NCBI GenBank assembly: GCA_963921195.1
Contig: OY992539.1
Span: forward strand, 134,877,182-134,941,181
Direction of reading: 5' to 3'
DNA length: 64,000 nt
Source: Pegoplata infirma
Lineage: Eukaryota; Arthropoda; Insecta; Diptera; Anthomyiidae
Position numbers and translations under genes: made by a program. Shown here piece by piece: positions 22,561-35,429 of this stretch (positions within the stretch are counted from its first letter, which is position 1; each line of letters opens with the position of its first letter). The notes below the pieces were generated by a model, which was not told the origin of the DNA, searched no databases, and saw nothing but the letters and a program-made list of their open reading frames with translations.

Positions 22561-23346
22561 CCTTTACTCGAGTTTCCTTTCCAAAAGCTGCTGCCAGTTC
22601 AGCAAAATTTCTGCTGGGTAATTATAATTGCTTAAAAACTGTAGATGGCGTATGATTAATTTTTTAATTGCCTTTAAATAACAATTATACGCAACAGTGA
22701 ACTGTGGATTATTTTTAATAATTTGGCTATTCAGTAAGTAGGTACGGGACCGATTGCAATTCATACCGGTTATAGCTAACGTAATTTCGAGCTTAAGTTT
22801 GGACGCTTGACCCCACATACCTAATAGGGGCACTACCAGGGGCCCCTAATGTAAGACATATTTAGTACACAAAAGCTTTAAATGCTTAAAAATCACCAAC
22901 TTAAAATGCGTGTAAAAAATAATCTAGCGCTGAACTAAAAAAAAAAAAAGCCTTGAGGGTTTTGTTATATAAATTAGCTTTTGGTTTCATCCCATTCCGA
23001 TTCGGAAAGTTCGATTTTGACTAGAAAATATATATTTGCAATATTGTCGAACAATGAGAAGAGACATGGTTGTGGCAACCATAATTTAAAAAATGATTGC
23101 TGCAAAATGTTTATGGTTGCTACAATCGTGTTATAATATTATATTTTCGAGTACGCAAGCGTCCAAAACGTTCGAAAATAGAGTGATTTTTGTTTTGTTA
23201 CAGTGCTTTCAAAACGATTTATAATTCAAACTGTCGCAAATTTCTGATTTGGTTTTTTTTTTATTCGTGGATCGCTAGCAGTTTCTATGAATTTTTGATC
23301 AATAGTTTGGCAAAAGTGATTCCTCTGTAAAAAGTAATATTGTTAA
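22561..23346. other. No supported gene
   Basis: The 89-residue minus-strand frame at 22564-22833 has ordinary-looking amino-acid composition but no motif I recognise and no supporting context. GGGGCCCCTAATGTAAGAC near 22840 is a small palindromic GC spot. The remainder is AT-rich. Confidence 0.35.
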
Positions 23347-25148
23347 CTACCCAGGCAGAAACTGCCAACCGTTCCAAAGAAAAAGGCTCGGCAAAGCACT
23401 TAATTTTTTGTGTAGAAGGTAGTATGAAATCGAAAAAGTGCTTTCCAAGCACTTTGCCAATGTTTTTCTATTTAAATCCGTTCAAAATATAATTTTTTTA
23501 TTAAAATTTATTAATTTTCATAACAATTGGAATACTTTTTATTTCCTTGCAGGATTAGTGGCCGGTCCTTGATAGTTCTCATGATATGTCACTTATTAGA
23601 GTTGTCAAAACCGATTTCCGAAGTATTCGAAAAATCGATTTTTTTCTATTTTTCCGGTTTTTTAAAAAGGCCGGTTTTCGAATTATTCGAGAAACCGATT
23701 TTTTGGTCTCGAATAATCGATTTTTTCTTTTATTCAATTTTTTCGTTATTTTGCATTTAATTAAATTTAATTTTTTAGTAACCATCTCTTAAGTTGAGAA
23801 ATCGGATGTCCCCAAATCATTAAACTGTTTCCTTTTTTAAAATACTGTTTAATAAAAAAAACTAATAGCTTTTTATTTTTATTAAAATTTATCCTACTTA
23901 CATCTTTTTTACATTTGATGTAGTTACTCACGATAAGAATTTTCCAATCACGCTCACTCACGATCATATTTTTTTCTACTCACACTTACTCAGAATCACG
24001 TGTGTAAATTTAATACAACCCACACTCACAAGCTTCACTCACACTCACATTCATTACACTCACGAAACTCTTGTTTATACAAAAAAAAAACTTTTAAAAA
24101 TTTAAATTTCAAAAATCTAACAAAATTTTTAGCAAAATTTAAAGTTTAGCCAAATTTTACAAAATTTTTCGGGATTAGTAAATTTTTTTGTTTTTTTTTT
24201 TTTTGGACGAAAGAAAATATGTAGAGAAAATAAATCACGCACACTCACGCAAATTTTTTTCCACTCACACTCACTCACAATCACGTGAGTAACTTAACAC
24301 AATCAAGTGATTAACTTATGGGCAGTTGAGTCTGATCATGTGCCCATCTCTATTCTAAAGTATGTAAAAATTGTTTGTTTAGTTTTACTTTTTTATCAAA
24401 TAAATAATTTAAAAAAACCGAAAAACCGATTATTCGAAATCGGTTTTTAGTTACAAAACCGAAAAACCGATTTTTTTAAAAGGCGGTTTTTCGAAGTATT
24501 CGAAAATCGGTTTTTGAAATAGACGAATATTTGACAACTCTAGTCACTTATACACAATGACCAACATATTACAAACTTGACACTTTTTATATAAAAACAC
24601 CTGTTTCTTTCGTGAGGAAGTGTCTTAAACTTCGGATATGAAATGTCACTGGGCCTATCCCTTTGGAACACAACCCGTTTCGGTTCAATACACCACTTTT
24701 TTCGGGACTTTTCCAAAAATTTTCCTAAAAGCATTTTTAATAACTTTTTTATTCCAAAACGCAAAGAAAACGGATAACAAAATTTTCCAGGAAAATATTT
24801 CAAAGTTTGTCGAATTTTTTTTTTATCCTAATAAATTAGTCAATCAATTTTTTATCCTAATTTAATAAATTTCTTTATTCAAATAAACACCAAAAAAAGT
24901 TGTGTCTTATGGACTTACACAATTTAGATACGTCCCATTTTTTTGTTCTAAAAGTGCTATAATAGTACCATATTTTTTGTTTTTAAAGCGCTTTCAAAGC
25001 GCTTTTAAATAGCAACGGCATACCGTTTACCGTGGTTATCATTTTGGACGCTGGGAGAGTACTAAACTGTGATGCTTTCCCAGCACTCAAGCGACCATAA
25101 AAAGTACTTTGCCAGCGCTCTCCCGTTCGTATTTTTCTGCCTGGGTAG
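23347..25148. mobile_element. TIR element with CTACCCAGGCAGAAA ends
   Basis: 15-bp perfect TIRs CTACCCAGGCAGAAA and TTTTTCTGCCTGGGTAG. Sub-terminal GCAAAGCACTT and AAGTACTTTGCCAGCG motifs lie inside each end. A 946-bp hAT element sits inside (23597-24542). No TSD can be read, and no transposase. Without the insertion it is about 850 bp. Confidence 0.7.
23597..24542 (+). mobile_element. hAT element with TAGAGTTGTCA ends (AACCGATT subfamily), copy 1
   Basis: Ends TAGAGTTGTCAAAACCG and TATTTGACAACTCTA. Sub-termini are packed with AACCGATT / AATCGGTT motifs. The duplicated flank is GTCACTTAT (23588-23596 and 24543-24551), one base longer than the 8 expected for hAT. The same happens in copy 2 (46090-48288). 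The interior includes degenerate ACTCACGCTCACTCACA tracts (23930-24300). No transposase frame. Confidence 0.87.
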
Positions 25149-25622
25149 TGTTTATTATAGTTCAAGTTTGTACAATATTATAAATTAAGAAACGTTAAAA
25201 AAAAAAAAAAGTGATTCCTCTGCTAAAACTATAATCACTTTATCTCAAGAAACAGATAAGTGTAGGGTACATAAAAATAAAAACCAAAATATAAAACTTG
25301 TATTATTACTACCGAAAAAAAAATCCATAAGAAACAATTGGAACCACATTAAAAGAATTTGATGACGATGTCTGACGCATAATAATGAAGTTGTAAGTAT
25401 GTATTAAATAATAATAAAAAAGTGTTATTTTGATATTATTTACAAACATTCCCAATATCTATTTTTAAACAAATAAAATATTTAACAATAAGAAAAATTA
25501 TAGTGGGTCAAGACCGACCATTTGATATATTATGTATATCATTTTGTATAACAAGAATATTTACACAAAAAAAACCTTGTGAAATTACTTTAAAAAGTCT
25601 CGTAATCCCATTTTACCAATAT
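25149..25622. other. AT-rich DNA, no feature seen
   Basis: No inverted ends, tandem structure or coding signal. Confidence 0.45.
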
Positions 25623-26049
25623 CACTGCAAGTATAATTTTAACTGTTGAAATGACACACGAAAACGCCGCGACACGTAAACTTAATTTTGAGTCGGAGAA
25701 TCCAGAGGCATTCTCTGTTTTTTTAAAGTTTTGCGATTTTCAAGAAATTTTTATTAAATTTTCCTAGGACCATCCTTCAAAAACTCTTTTAAAATTACTT
25801 TATTTAGTATTTCTTAGCCGAAACTTTACTCTAACATTGATGGGTGAGTAAAATAAAATGGTTTTCTTAAATTTTTTAATTTTCTTAAAAAACAATAAAA
25901 AATTGCTTGAAAATCACAAACTTAAAAATTAAATATCTCTTTATATTGACCTGATCTGTCGAAACGGAGAACGCCACTGTGTTCTACGACCCAAAATAAA
26001 GTTTACGTGTCTCGGCGTTTTGGTGTGTCAATTTCACGTACTTACAGTG
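25623..26049. mobile_element. MITE with CACTG(C/T)AAGTA ends
   Basis: Left CACTGCAAGTATAATTTTAA; right ACGTACTTACAGTG. The arms match through GACACACGAAAACGCCGCG and GTCTCGGCGTTTTGGTGTGTC. About 427 bp; TAT flanks each side, possibly a 3-bp duplication. It directly abuts family F copy 1 at 26050. Non-coding. Confidence 0.7.
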
Positions 26050-27118
26050 TATACTCAAAAAAAAAAGACTTAACTTAAACTTTGGAAAAATTTTCTTCAA
26101 AATAGTTCATAAATTTTCCCACAATTTAGTTAAATTGAACTAAAAGTTGGGAAATTTTCTTAAGTGTTAGGAAAAAATTTAAGTTCATGTACTGTTAAAT
26201 AGTCCATTATTTTCCTTAAATGAAATTCCCAAATACATGGAAGAAATTCTTACCGAAAATGAAAATTTCCCTAAATATATGACAAAAATCTTTATTTTTA
26301 AGACATATTCCTCTTCTTTAGTTTTAGGACGTAATTTTCTACCAATTAGTTAATTTTCTTAGATTTGAGGAAGTTTTTTTCCACTATTTTAGTAAAATTT
26401 TAATAACTCGGACAATTTTTTTTTTTTCAAAAACTTAAAATGGCGATATCTCGAAAACTAAGCCAGATAGAGCAAAATGGAGGCCATTTTTGTGAATCTC
26501 CACAATATCGCCGTCCCTCTTCACATGTGTGAACCCCAATGGGTCCTAACTTTGGCTTTGAAAAAGTTTGCATTCCAGAAAATTTTAAAATACTCATATC
26601 TCGGTAAAAATTGCGAACACAACAAAAAGTTCAAAAGCATTTTTGTAGCCCTTAACACGGTGAATAAGCCCGCCAAATACCAAAAAGCTCACCGAGTAAT
26701 AGTTTTAAAGTTATCGAGTTTTTAAAATTCTCAAGACCCCAGTGGTCCCCTAAATTCACGTATCTCAAAAACTAAGCAAGGTAGAGCGAAACGGACACAA
26801 ATTTTGGATCAAAAAATATTAAGATTCTTTAGGAACCCAACTGGGTCTGTGCCCATCGGGGTCTGAACCTATCGGTCCGAACCCAATGGGGCATTCACCT
26901 TATCGGGTCCTCAAATGTGTATGAACTAAATTGAAAGAAAATGTTTCCCATTTTTTAGTTCAAATTGGCATAATATTAAAAATTTTTTTCTTTCCTTATT
27001 TTTAAGAAAAATATGAACTTAAAAGAAGGAAAACATGGAAATGGAGCTAAATAATTATCAATATTCCTTGAGTTTAGTTAGTTTCCCCATTTTTTAGTTA
27101 ATTTTTTTTCTGAGTGTA
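26050..27118 (+). mobile_element. Family F TIR element, copy 1
   Basis: Starts TATACTCAAAAAAAAAAGAC and ends TTTTTTTTCTGAGTGTA. Both ends carry TTAACT/AGTTAA motifs and AT-rich GGAAA/TTTCC runs. The interior repeats ATATCTCGAAAACTAAGC ... TAGAGC(G)AAA(C/T)GG at about 26446 and 26760. Related copies at 1-312 and 58396-62128. The 82-residue frame at 26477-26725 spans this interior repeat and has no motif. Confidence 0.73.
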
Positions 27119-27705
27119 TTTAACAGTTTTCCTTGTTTTTGACGTAAATGTTCAAATTTCCAAGGTTATTTTACAAAAAATATCTAGTTAAGTCACGAGA
27201 TCTCCTTATTAGTATTATCATTAAAAAAAAGTCGTAAATTTAAATTTTTACTAAAAATTCTCGTTAAATAGGAGGAAGCAAAAAATCTAGTAAAGTAAAG
27301 AAAAGTCCTTGTAATTTTTATCGCGTCAAAAAAGTTGTAAATTTACAATTTTGTTGGTAAAAAGCTTGTAATTTTACAAGCATTTTACTTATAAAATTGT
27401 AATTTTTACTAGGAACTCTCATAAATAGGAGGATAAAATATTTTTAATCTAAATATGTAAAATAAAATAAACAATGATTAAATTCGCAATTAACTAAATT
27501 TGGACAAAGAAAATGTGGAAATCCGTCAGAGTCGTAATTTACTTAAAAAGTTCAAAGAAAAAAGTGATTGCCACGTAATGTAAACATTCTTTAGTGGGAC
27601 GATTAAAGAAGATATAAACCTGAATTGTGACAATTCGGAAAAGTGTTGCCAACTCGTACACTCGGAAGAAAAACTATGTCGAGAAATCTGTAATACTATG
27701 TTTAG
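27119..27705. other. AT-rich DNA with a small direct repeat
   Basis: Two ~60-bp diverged direct repeats share AATTTTTACTA(A/G)AA(A)(T/C)TCTC(G/A)TTAAATAGGAGGA-type sequence (near 27240-27285 and 27395-27440). No gene. Confidence 0.4.
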
Positions 27706-28130
27706 ACCAAACAAAAACTAACTTGTTTTTGGCAAAAAAGCATTTTGGAAAACCAAACATTTTGGAAAACCAATAAAAAGAGTTTTTGTTTGTCAAATCA
27801 AATTAATTATTTTCTAAATTCACTAAAAAACACAAAATTACAATAGCAACACGTTATTAAAAAAATTAAATTACACATTTATTAACTTTTTTAAAAGATT
27901 TGAATATTAATTTAGCAAAAAAACAAATATTTTTATTTTGACATTCGTTTTTACCAAAAGAAAATTGAAAAAAACATTCACACTGAATTAATAGTAGCAA
28001 AGACCACAACCTAAATTCAGTTTTTGTTCAGTTTTAGTTGGCAACGCAGTTTTTAAATTGTATGGGAAATTTATGTAGTTTTTGCCAAAAACCAAAAAAA
28101 TATTCAAAAACAAGTAGTTTTCGTTGGTGT
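27706..28130. mobile_element. MITE with ACCAAACAAAAACTA ends
   Basis: Left ACCAAACAAAAACTAACTTG then TTTTTGGCAAAAA. The right end is inverted: TTTTTGCCAAAAACC ... AAACAAGTAGTTTTCGTTGG. About 425 bp, interior AT-rich and non-coding. Confidence 0.65.
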
Positions 28131-28740
28131 AAATACCGTATAAGGCAGCTTTAAGTTTGAATTAGAAAACTTTTAACAGATTTTTCAGCAGAAATGGATA
28201 TTTTATCTGAATTATCTGTTATTCAGTTTAAGAAAATAACAGAATTTTACAGAAATACTTAGTTGTCCTGTTTTTAAGATATTTTTTTTTTTAATTAAAA
28301 AAAAAAACTTTATTCAAAAACAGCATAACTAAAAAAAAAGCAAATAAAACTTTTAACATTTTTTTCTGTAAAATAATTGTGTTAATAATTTGTTTTGCTC
28401 CGCTTTTTCTTCCTTTTAAATTTAAAATTTTGTTTACCCACAAATCTAAGTATGGGGGTAATATCGAAATATTGGTCTAGGACAAATTTGTCGATTCTTA
28501 GACATTCTAGCTATGTCCGTCAATCAGTCGGTCGGTCTGATACATTCCAAAATAAAAGAGCTACACTTCTGAAAGTTGGTGCGAATACGTTTTATGGTCA
28601 TAGGCTGGTTAAGCCCTTAAGGAGCAAGATCGCACCAGGGAAAAAAGTTTCCCCTTAAAGAACTTATATAACCCCAGAAAAACATATTTTATATCATGTT
28701 TTTTGTTTATTGGTTTAGAAAATAAAGCATTTTTATGATA
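28131..28740. other. No supported gene
   Basis: Includes ACAGAATTTTACAG-like motifs near 28200-28260. A slightly GC-richer part (28450-28640) has an 87-residue plus-strand frame without any motif I recognise. Confidence 0.4.
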
Positions 28741-29010
28741 TGTGAGGTTCGTCGACCAAGGGGATTAGAAAATGCGGCTGTTTATCCCAGCCAATTTTAT
28801 ATAATACCAAGCCAACCCTACGCACTGTCACTTTCCGATTTTCCCCATCCACACCCCCCTCCCTCCCCTTTAAATCCCAAAATTTCCAAAATACCGGTAC
28901 GTACCGCTATTGATGTTTCGGTAACGGTATACCGAAATAGTCGAAAATACCGTTACCCTTACCGTTACCAATATAAAAAATTTGTAATACCAATACCGTT
29001 ATTCCTTCCT
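28741..29010 (+). mobile_element. Fragment of the GGTACGTACCGGTA hAT family
   Basis: AATACCGGTACGTACCGCTA, GATGTTTCGGTAACGGTAT and CAATACCGTTATTCCTT match the right end of the hAT element at 55312-56644. The preceding CCAAGGGGATTAGAAAA stretch matches near 56250. The left half and terminal TIR are missing. Confidence 0.65.
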
Positions 29011-30359
29011 GGTTAAATTTATTACAATTTTTTTTTTTCAACTTCCAATAAAACTACCAGACTTTTTCAAGAAATCCAGACTCGATACGATCAGGGATAC
29101 TGCAGGACATTGAAATAAATCTCAAAATGACCGTTTTTCGGTTTTATCATTAAGTGTCCGAATTTTTCAAGAAATTTCCTGTGCAAAGCAGATATGTAAA
29201 GAAGACATCCAAAAAAGATAACCTGGGGTCAAAATCCTAAATCCAATGAGTATATCTAGAAATATTTGCAAAAGAAAAGAAAAATCCGGCTTTAAGGGCT
29301 TGGTCCACAAGAATTGAAAATAGCTATATCTCGAGAAGGCAATTTGATACAATTTTTCCGATATCAGATTCGTGTTTAGGAGAAAAAAAATATGCAAATT
29401 TGGTTCAAAACTTTGACTTCTATTGCAAATATTTCTGGATATACTTAATGGATTTTAGTTTTTGACCACAGGTTCTCTTTATTTGAGTGTCAACTTTACA
29501 TATTTGCTTTGAACAGGAAGTTTCGGATACTTATAAGGATATAACCAAAAACAAAACATTTTGAAATTCCTTACAATGTCCTGATTGTATGCTTGATCCT
29601 TTCGAGTCTAAATTTCTTGAAAAAGATATGTAATTTTATTGGGAATTCGAATAAAAAAAATATATTCATATTTTAACATACATAATTTTAACATAAACTT
29701 TTCCAATGTTATAAAATTTTAGGGATTGGTCCACAAAAAATTAAAATGCCTATATTTCGAGAAAGCGATTTGATACAACTTTTCTGACAAAAGATTCGTG
29801 TTAAGGATGCCAAAATACTTTAGAAAATGTACAGACTTCTAGTCTGTACAGATTTAGATTTGGAAAAATTCAAAACATTTCCGATTTTCAACATTTATCT
29901 GAAATTTTCTTACAATTTCAAAACGTTATTGAATAACTCAGAATTTTTATTTTTTTCGAGTTTTCTAACATTTTGCCGTAAAAACTTAAATTTTTAGGAT
30001 TTTTTTCAAGATTCTTCCAAGTTTTTAAAATTTTAATGAGTTTTGATACATTTTTGTGAACTTTCCTGATCTTTTCTTTTTTAAATTTCTGCATTTTTTA
30101 ATTTTCTTACGAAAAAACATAAATTTTTGGGATTTTTGTAACTTTGTTATTCTAAATTCAATTTTTGTTTAACCCCAGATTCTCTTTATTAAAGTGTCTA
30201 CTTTACATATCTGTTTTGAACAGGAAATATTATAATGTCCTGATGGTATATGAATAATTTTAACATAAACTTTTATAATATTAAAAAATTTGTCGGTTTT
30301 GAGGACTTGTGACCAAAAAATTAAAATGCCTACATCTCGAGAAGGCGATTCGAAACAAC

Positions 30360-31134
30360 TAGAGTATCCAAAACCGAAACCGAAAACCGGTGGACCGGTT
30401 TTTTCATTTTCAAAAACCCGGCCGGTTTCAGTTTTTATTCAAATTCGGTTATTTGAAAAACCGGTGTTTTTAGGTCGGTTTAACCGGTTTGTTGTTTTAT
30501 ATAAATAACCAACAATATTGGTGTCACTTTGTAATTTATAGAAAAAAAATTGACAGCGACTTTGGTCCACGATATTTTGAAAAACAAAAATCGAACGTGA
30601 ATTTTCAACAAAAATCAAATTTTATTGAAAATAATCAAAAACGTTTACACAACTAGAACTCAAAAATTCGTATTTATTTCTAAAACATCGTGCACGATTA
30701 GGGCGTACTCTTTCACTATTCACCTAATTTTTAAAAACTTGATATCTTTTCGAATTTTAAGATTTTTAAATTTTGTTCTTGTAGTTATTGAAGATTAATA
30801 TCTAGATAAATTAAATCGTAACAAAAAAAATTAAATCTTAAAATCCAAAAGAATATAAAATTTTTAAAAATTAGGTGAATGGTGAAAGAGTACTACCGAA
30901 TCGAGGGCATTATTTTAGAATACAAAACCAATCGTTTTTTATATTTTAAGTTAAGTGAAGTTAATAAAATTATTTTGCATTTAATTTTATTCTATTAAAA
31001 TAAAAAAAAAATCGTTTTTTAAATAAAAAATTAAAATTATCTAAAAACCGAAAAAACCCGGTTGACCGGTTTTTTATATAAAAACCGAAACCGAAAACCG
31101 GTTTTTGAAAATCGACGGTTTTTTGGATACTCTA
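30360..31134. mobile_element. hAT MITE with TAGAGTATCCAAAACCG ends
   Basis: Inverted ends TAGAGTATCCAAAACCG and CGGTTTTTTGGATACTCTA, with a perfect 8-bp TSD GAAACAAC (30352-30359, 31135-31142). AACCGGTTTTT motifs crowd both sub-termini, as in other TAGAG-ended hATs here. No transposase. A smaller MITE sits inside at 30705-30893. Confidence 0.9.
30705..30893. mobile_element. Small palindromic MITE inside the hAT MITE
   Basis: GTACTCTTTCACTATTCACC pairs with GGTGAATGGTGAAAGAGTAC, and the pairing continues into TAATTTTTAAAAA. About 190 bp with ~55-bp arms. Confidence 0.68.
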
Positions 31135-31903
31135 GAAACAACTTTTCTGATGACAGATTCGTGTTTAGGGTGCCAAAATACAAATGTATTCAACATGTCT
31201 GTCCAAAAACCGTGTAGAGTAGTGTAATTAGAAAAATTTCAAAGTTTCTAAGACAGAATATGCAAGAAAGTTCAGAAAAAAATTCAAGCATTTGCAGAAA
31301 ACTACACTGAAAAAAAAAATTTTGTAAAATTACAAGTAAAAGGTCTTGTAATTCTATTTTACTAATATTTTTGTCTTTTTACAAAAATTGTTGTATATTT
31401 AATAAAACGAAAACTGCAGTTTGCTTTGTAATTTTACTATTATATGTTGGTAAATTTATTTTACAAATTTTTCAGGTAAATTTACAAAAAAGTGAATTAT
31501 TTTACAAATAAAAAAAATATTACAAGGTGTTTAGTTTTTTTACACAAGAAAACTGTAATTGTACAACAAAATTTTACTTGATGTTATTTAGTATTTTTAC
31601 CAAAAAAATGTTTTTTTACAATTTTTTTTTTTAATATCGTTTAAAAGGTTTTCAGTTTTTTAACACAAAAAAATGTAATTAAACAAAAAAGTTCAGATTT
31701 TTTTGCGATTTGGAGTAAAAAATTTAGTTAAAAATAATTTTTTATAAATATAAAATTTCATGAAAAAAAAATTGGAAATTTTTAAAGTTCAGGACACAAA
31801 CATTTTTCAACTAATTGTAAGCTTTAGCAAAAAAAATAAATTTTTACGCAATTTTTTTGTAATTTACGTTAAGTAAAATACCACAATTTTTATGTGTTTT
31901 TAC

Positions 31904-33135
31904 TAGAGTTGTCAATTATTCGACTTTCAACTTTGTTCGAATAATTCAAATAATTGTTTTTCCTCGTTCGATCAAACGATTAAAGATCAAAATTTATTCG
32001 ATTAATCGAAGAGAATAACGAATAAAAAAAATATTTTAAAAAATATTTTTATTAACAAAAAAATAAACAATTCATATAAAAAATCTTAAAATAAGAAAGT
32101 TAAAATTTTTATTAACGAAAAAATGCATACAAAACTTAAAAATAAAATAGTTAAAAGTTAAAAAAACTTAAAAATTGAATAACTGAGATCACTTTTAATT
32201 AATGGATGTCGATTTTAATACTTGTTGAGAAATAATTCAAATACAAATTATTATTTGAAATATTCATACAAAATATATCATAAATGATTTTAATTTTTGT
32301 CAAATAAGACAATTTAAGTTGTTCTTAAGAAATAATCTTTTAAAAATAAAAGTTGACTTAATTTTTTTGCTTACAAACGATTTTGGTTTTTGTTTTTATT
32401 AAATTAGATTTTGAAAACACTCTTTCGCTAATTGTTGAAGTAGGTGATATAGTAAGAAGAGCATAAATATTTTTCCAAATATGTCTGATATATCGCTAAA
32501 GTCCTTTTTATTTTCTGAATTTTTAATACTTTGAATTGAATTATTTAACTCGCATAAAAGATTATTATTTTCATTACTAATAACTTCCTCTATTTCAATA
32601 CTTTTATCTGAATTATTGTGATATCTTTCAACATAAAATAATCTGGAGTATAATTAATTTGCATATTCTTTTGTTTCGCTTTTTGGAGAATATTTTAAGA
32701 AACTTTCATTGCTCGGAAAATTTCCAGAATTTAGAAAAATTATTAACGTATTTAACTCTTTTATACGTCTCTCATTAATTCTTATTTTAATACGTTTTAG
32801 TAAGTCTGATGCAAAAGAATTATTATTTTTTTTCTAAATTATTTATTAAAAACTTGATAACTCCCCCTAATTCTATAATGGATATGCTATCCAGGGCTAT
32901 GGCTACAATATATTTTAACTTTCCTACGTTTGTATAAAATCTTTCAAAATTTATGAGAATAAATCAAATTCTAAGCAATTATTTATTTTTTTAATAAAAA
33001 AAATTGTTCGATTAATCGACATTAATTAATCGATTTATTCGTTATTCGAAAATCGTCATTTTTGAATTATTCGAACAAGAGTTGGGTTTTGTTTGATCGA
33101 TTAATCGAATTATTCTTAATCGACTGACAACTCTA
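31904..33135 (-). mobile_element. hAT element with degenerate transposase, copy 2
   Basis: Same family as 8304-9554 but inverted: TAGAGTTGTCAATTATTCG to CGACTGACAACTCTA, with a perfect 8-bp TSD GTTTTTAC (31896-31903 and 33136-33143). Same TCGATTAATCGA-rich ends and the same internal length, so the two are copies of one deleted element rather than independent deletions. Confidence 0.92.
32330..32930 (-). pseudogene. hAT transposase C-terminal remnant, copy 2
   Basis: The minus strand carries the same broken sequence as 8530-9141, including the segment for the SERVFSKSN dimerisation motif (around 32410-32440). It has extra substitutions and indels, so the frame is more damaged than in copy 1. 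Non-functional. Confidence 0.75.
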
Positions 33136-33879
33136 GTTTTTACTAAGTATATAATTGTTCTAGTTTTTTTGTATTTTTACCATTTTTTGGTAATTTTACC
33201 ATATTTTTTTGGTAATTTTTTTTTTTTAAATTTTGCACCTAAAATATCAATAAAAAGCTGCCAATTATGAAAACTTAAGTTTTTCTTATTTTAACAGGTA
33301 CTTAAACATCCAACCTACAATACCCAAAATTTTTTTTTCCGATTTTTTAAAAATACTTGTGAAAATAATTAAAAATTCAAAAAAAAATTTTATTTTTTGA
33401 CTAATTTTTCCTGATAATATAAGAAATCTCTTGTGTAGCCTCCTTCGCAATTCTCATATGTTCTACTTAAGAAAAACGAAATGCCGAAAAAAAGTGCAGT
33501 GTTATACTTTAAAAAGTTTGTTAAAAGTGTTCAAGTGAAAAAAAAAAAAATCATTTCAGGTTGTTGAAGTGCTACTCCAGCTGCCGAAGAAGGAAAAATA
33601 AGATGCAACAATGGAAAAAAGCCTTTAAATTTACAAAATAAATATGTAAATAAACCAAATTTTTTTGTAAATTTACAAAACAAATATGAAAATTTAAAAA
33701 ACAAAATTGTATACTTCCAGAAAAAAGTTGTAATTTTACAAAAATTAAGTAGAAAATACAACACAATATTGTAAATTTAGAAATTATTTGGTTAAACTAC
33801 TGTTTTTTCGGCAAAAAAATAAGAAAAAAGGGTATATTTACAATAAAAATTGTAAATTTACCTTTTTTATTGTAAATAT

Positions 33880-34937
33880 GAGGTATTCCACACCAAATGT
33901 CCCGCTACAGAAAAACATGTGTCCCATAAATTTCTGAATAGGTTGTTTGGATAGCCCTATATGCAACTAAGAAAATTGCGTTTTTAGTTTTTCTAATTTT
34001 CAAAAACTGGGCTTAGAAGGCGTGGTCAAATATTGGAAAAATGGTCAAATTTGTGGCGAGTTGCCTTGATTAAATATTTATCATATTAAAATGGAATGCA
34101 CCACAATCTTAAAAATTTACATTCTTATATAGTTTTGTATGGGCTATCGAATAAAATTTTTTTCAGAACCCGTTCTGAAATTTTCCATTTTTTAAAAAAG
34201 TCAATTTATCAAAAATCCGGCCACTTTTTTTTCTTTTTTTTTAAGTTTAGATGTTTGTCCATCCACACAAAAAAAAACAGAAAAACATTTTTCGTTTTTT
34301 TCGAGAAAATCGCATTTGAATTTTAAATTTCATAAAAATTTTGTAATTTGCTTGTATTTTCTTGTATTAACGTTGCGAATGAGTAATATTATTTGCATGA
34401 ATATTACTCATTCGCAACGTTATAAGAAGAAAATACAAGCAAATTACAAAATTGTTATGAAATTTAAAATTCAAATGCGATTTTCTCGAAAAAAACGAAA
34501 AATGTTTTTCTGATTTCTTTTGTGTGGATGGACAAACATCTAAACTTTTTAAAAAAAAATTTAAAAAAAGAAAAAAAAGTGGCCGGATTTTTGAGAAATT
34601 GACTTTTTTAAAAAATGGAAAATTTCAGAACGGGTTCTGAAAATTAAAAAAAAAAAAAAAAAATTAAATCGATAGACCATACAAAACTATATAAGAATGT
34701 AAATTTTTGAGATTGTGGTGCATTCCGTTTTAATGTGATAAATATTTAATCAAGGCAACTCGCCACAAATTTGACCATTTTTCCAATATTTGACCACGCC
34801 TCCTAAGCCCAGTTTTTGAAAAATTGAAAAACCAAAAACGCAATTTTCTAAGTTCCATATAGGGCTATCCATACAACCTATTCAGAAGTTTACGGTACAC
34901 GTGTTTTTTTCGCTCGACATTTGGTGTGGAATGCCTC
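33880..34937. mobile_element. GRG-ended foldback (Sola-like?), 1.06 kb
   Basis: Arms GAGGTATTCCACACCAAATG / CATTTGGTGTGGAATGCCTC extend ~500 bases, with a centre around 34370-34420 (AACGTTGCGAATGAGTAATA and its inverse). The flank is ATAT on both sides; uninterrupted family A reads AAATATAC here, giving a 4-bp TSD. GRG termini plus a 4-bp TSD are features of the Sola superfamily; without a transposase this is a suggestion. Frames at 34096-34513 are arm sequence. Confidence 0.72.
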
Positions 34938-35429
34938 ATATACAAGTTTTTTGCCATAAAAAACAATTTACAATTTTGTTTTTTGATTTTCTACTTTTAT
35001 TTTGTTAATTTACAACTTTTTTTGGTAAGTTTACAATTTTTTTTGTAATTTTTTTTTTTTTTTGGCAAATTTACAATTTTTATTGTAAATATACGTGTTT
35101 TTCAATATTTTTCTGTTATTTAACCAAATAATTTGTTAATCTACAATTTATTTTTTTCATTTTCTATTTTTTCTTTGTAAAATAACAACCTTTTTCTGTA
35201 AGTATACAATTTTGTTTTGTAAATTTACCAAATTTTTTGTAAATTTCCAAAAAAAATGTTCATCTTGAAGTTAATATTTTACAAAAACATTGTAAATTTA
35301 CATTTTCTTTTGTTAAATCAATTTACAAATTATCTCCGTAACATTACGGGGATAATTTGTAAAATGACATAAAATCCCCGTAAAATCACGGGGTTTTATG
35401 TCATTTTACAATCTTTTTTTTTGAGTGTA

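Larger units (their letters stand above)
29030..31302. repeat. Long degenerate direct repeat (CTATATCTCGAGAAGG units)
   Basis: Three direct copies of a several-hundred-bp unit are marked by (A)TATAT(C/T)TCGAGAA(G/A)GC(A/G)ATTTGATACAA and then CAGATTCGTGTTTAGG: near 29325, 29750 and 30330. The third is split by the hAT at 30360-31134. GGATTTTG/TGTAAAGAAGACATCC-like flanks recur at 29200 and 30190. The unit type resumes at 35430-35690 after element A2. Origin unknown; no coding signal. Confidence 0.55.
31303..35429 (-). mobile_element. Family A TIR element, copy 2 (inverted, with two insertions)
   Basis: Begins TACACTGAAAAAAAAAA and ends AATCTTTTTTTTTGAGTGTA. It is the reverse of 1115-3050, with the CCCCGTAA...ACGGGG motifs near 35335-35395. 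A hAT (31904-33135) and a GRG-ended foldback (33880-34937) inserted later; removing them leaves about 1.8 kb, matching copy 1. Confidence 0.8.

Noticed and set aside
23930..24300. ACTCAC-type hexamer tracts as telomere-like repeat
   Set aside because: Degenerate and confined to the interior of a hAT element; no pure array.
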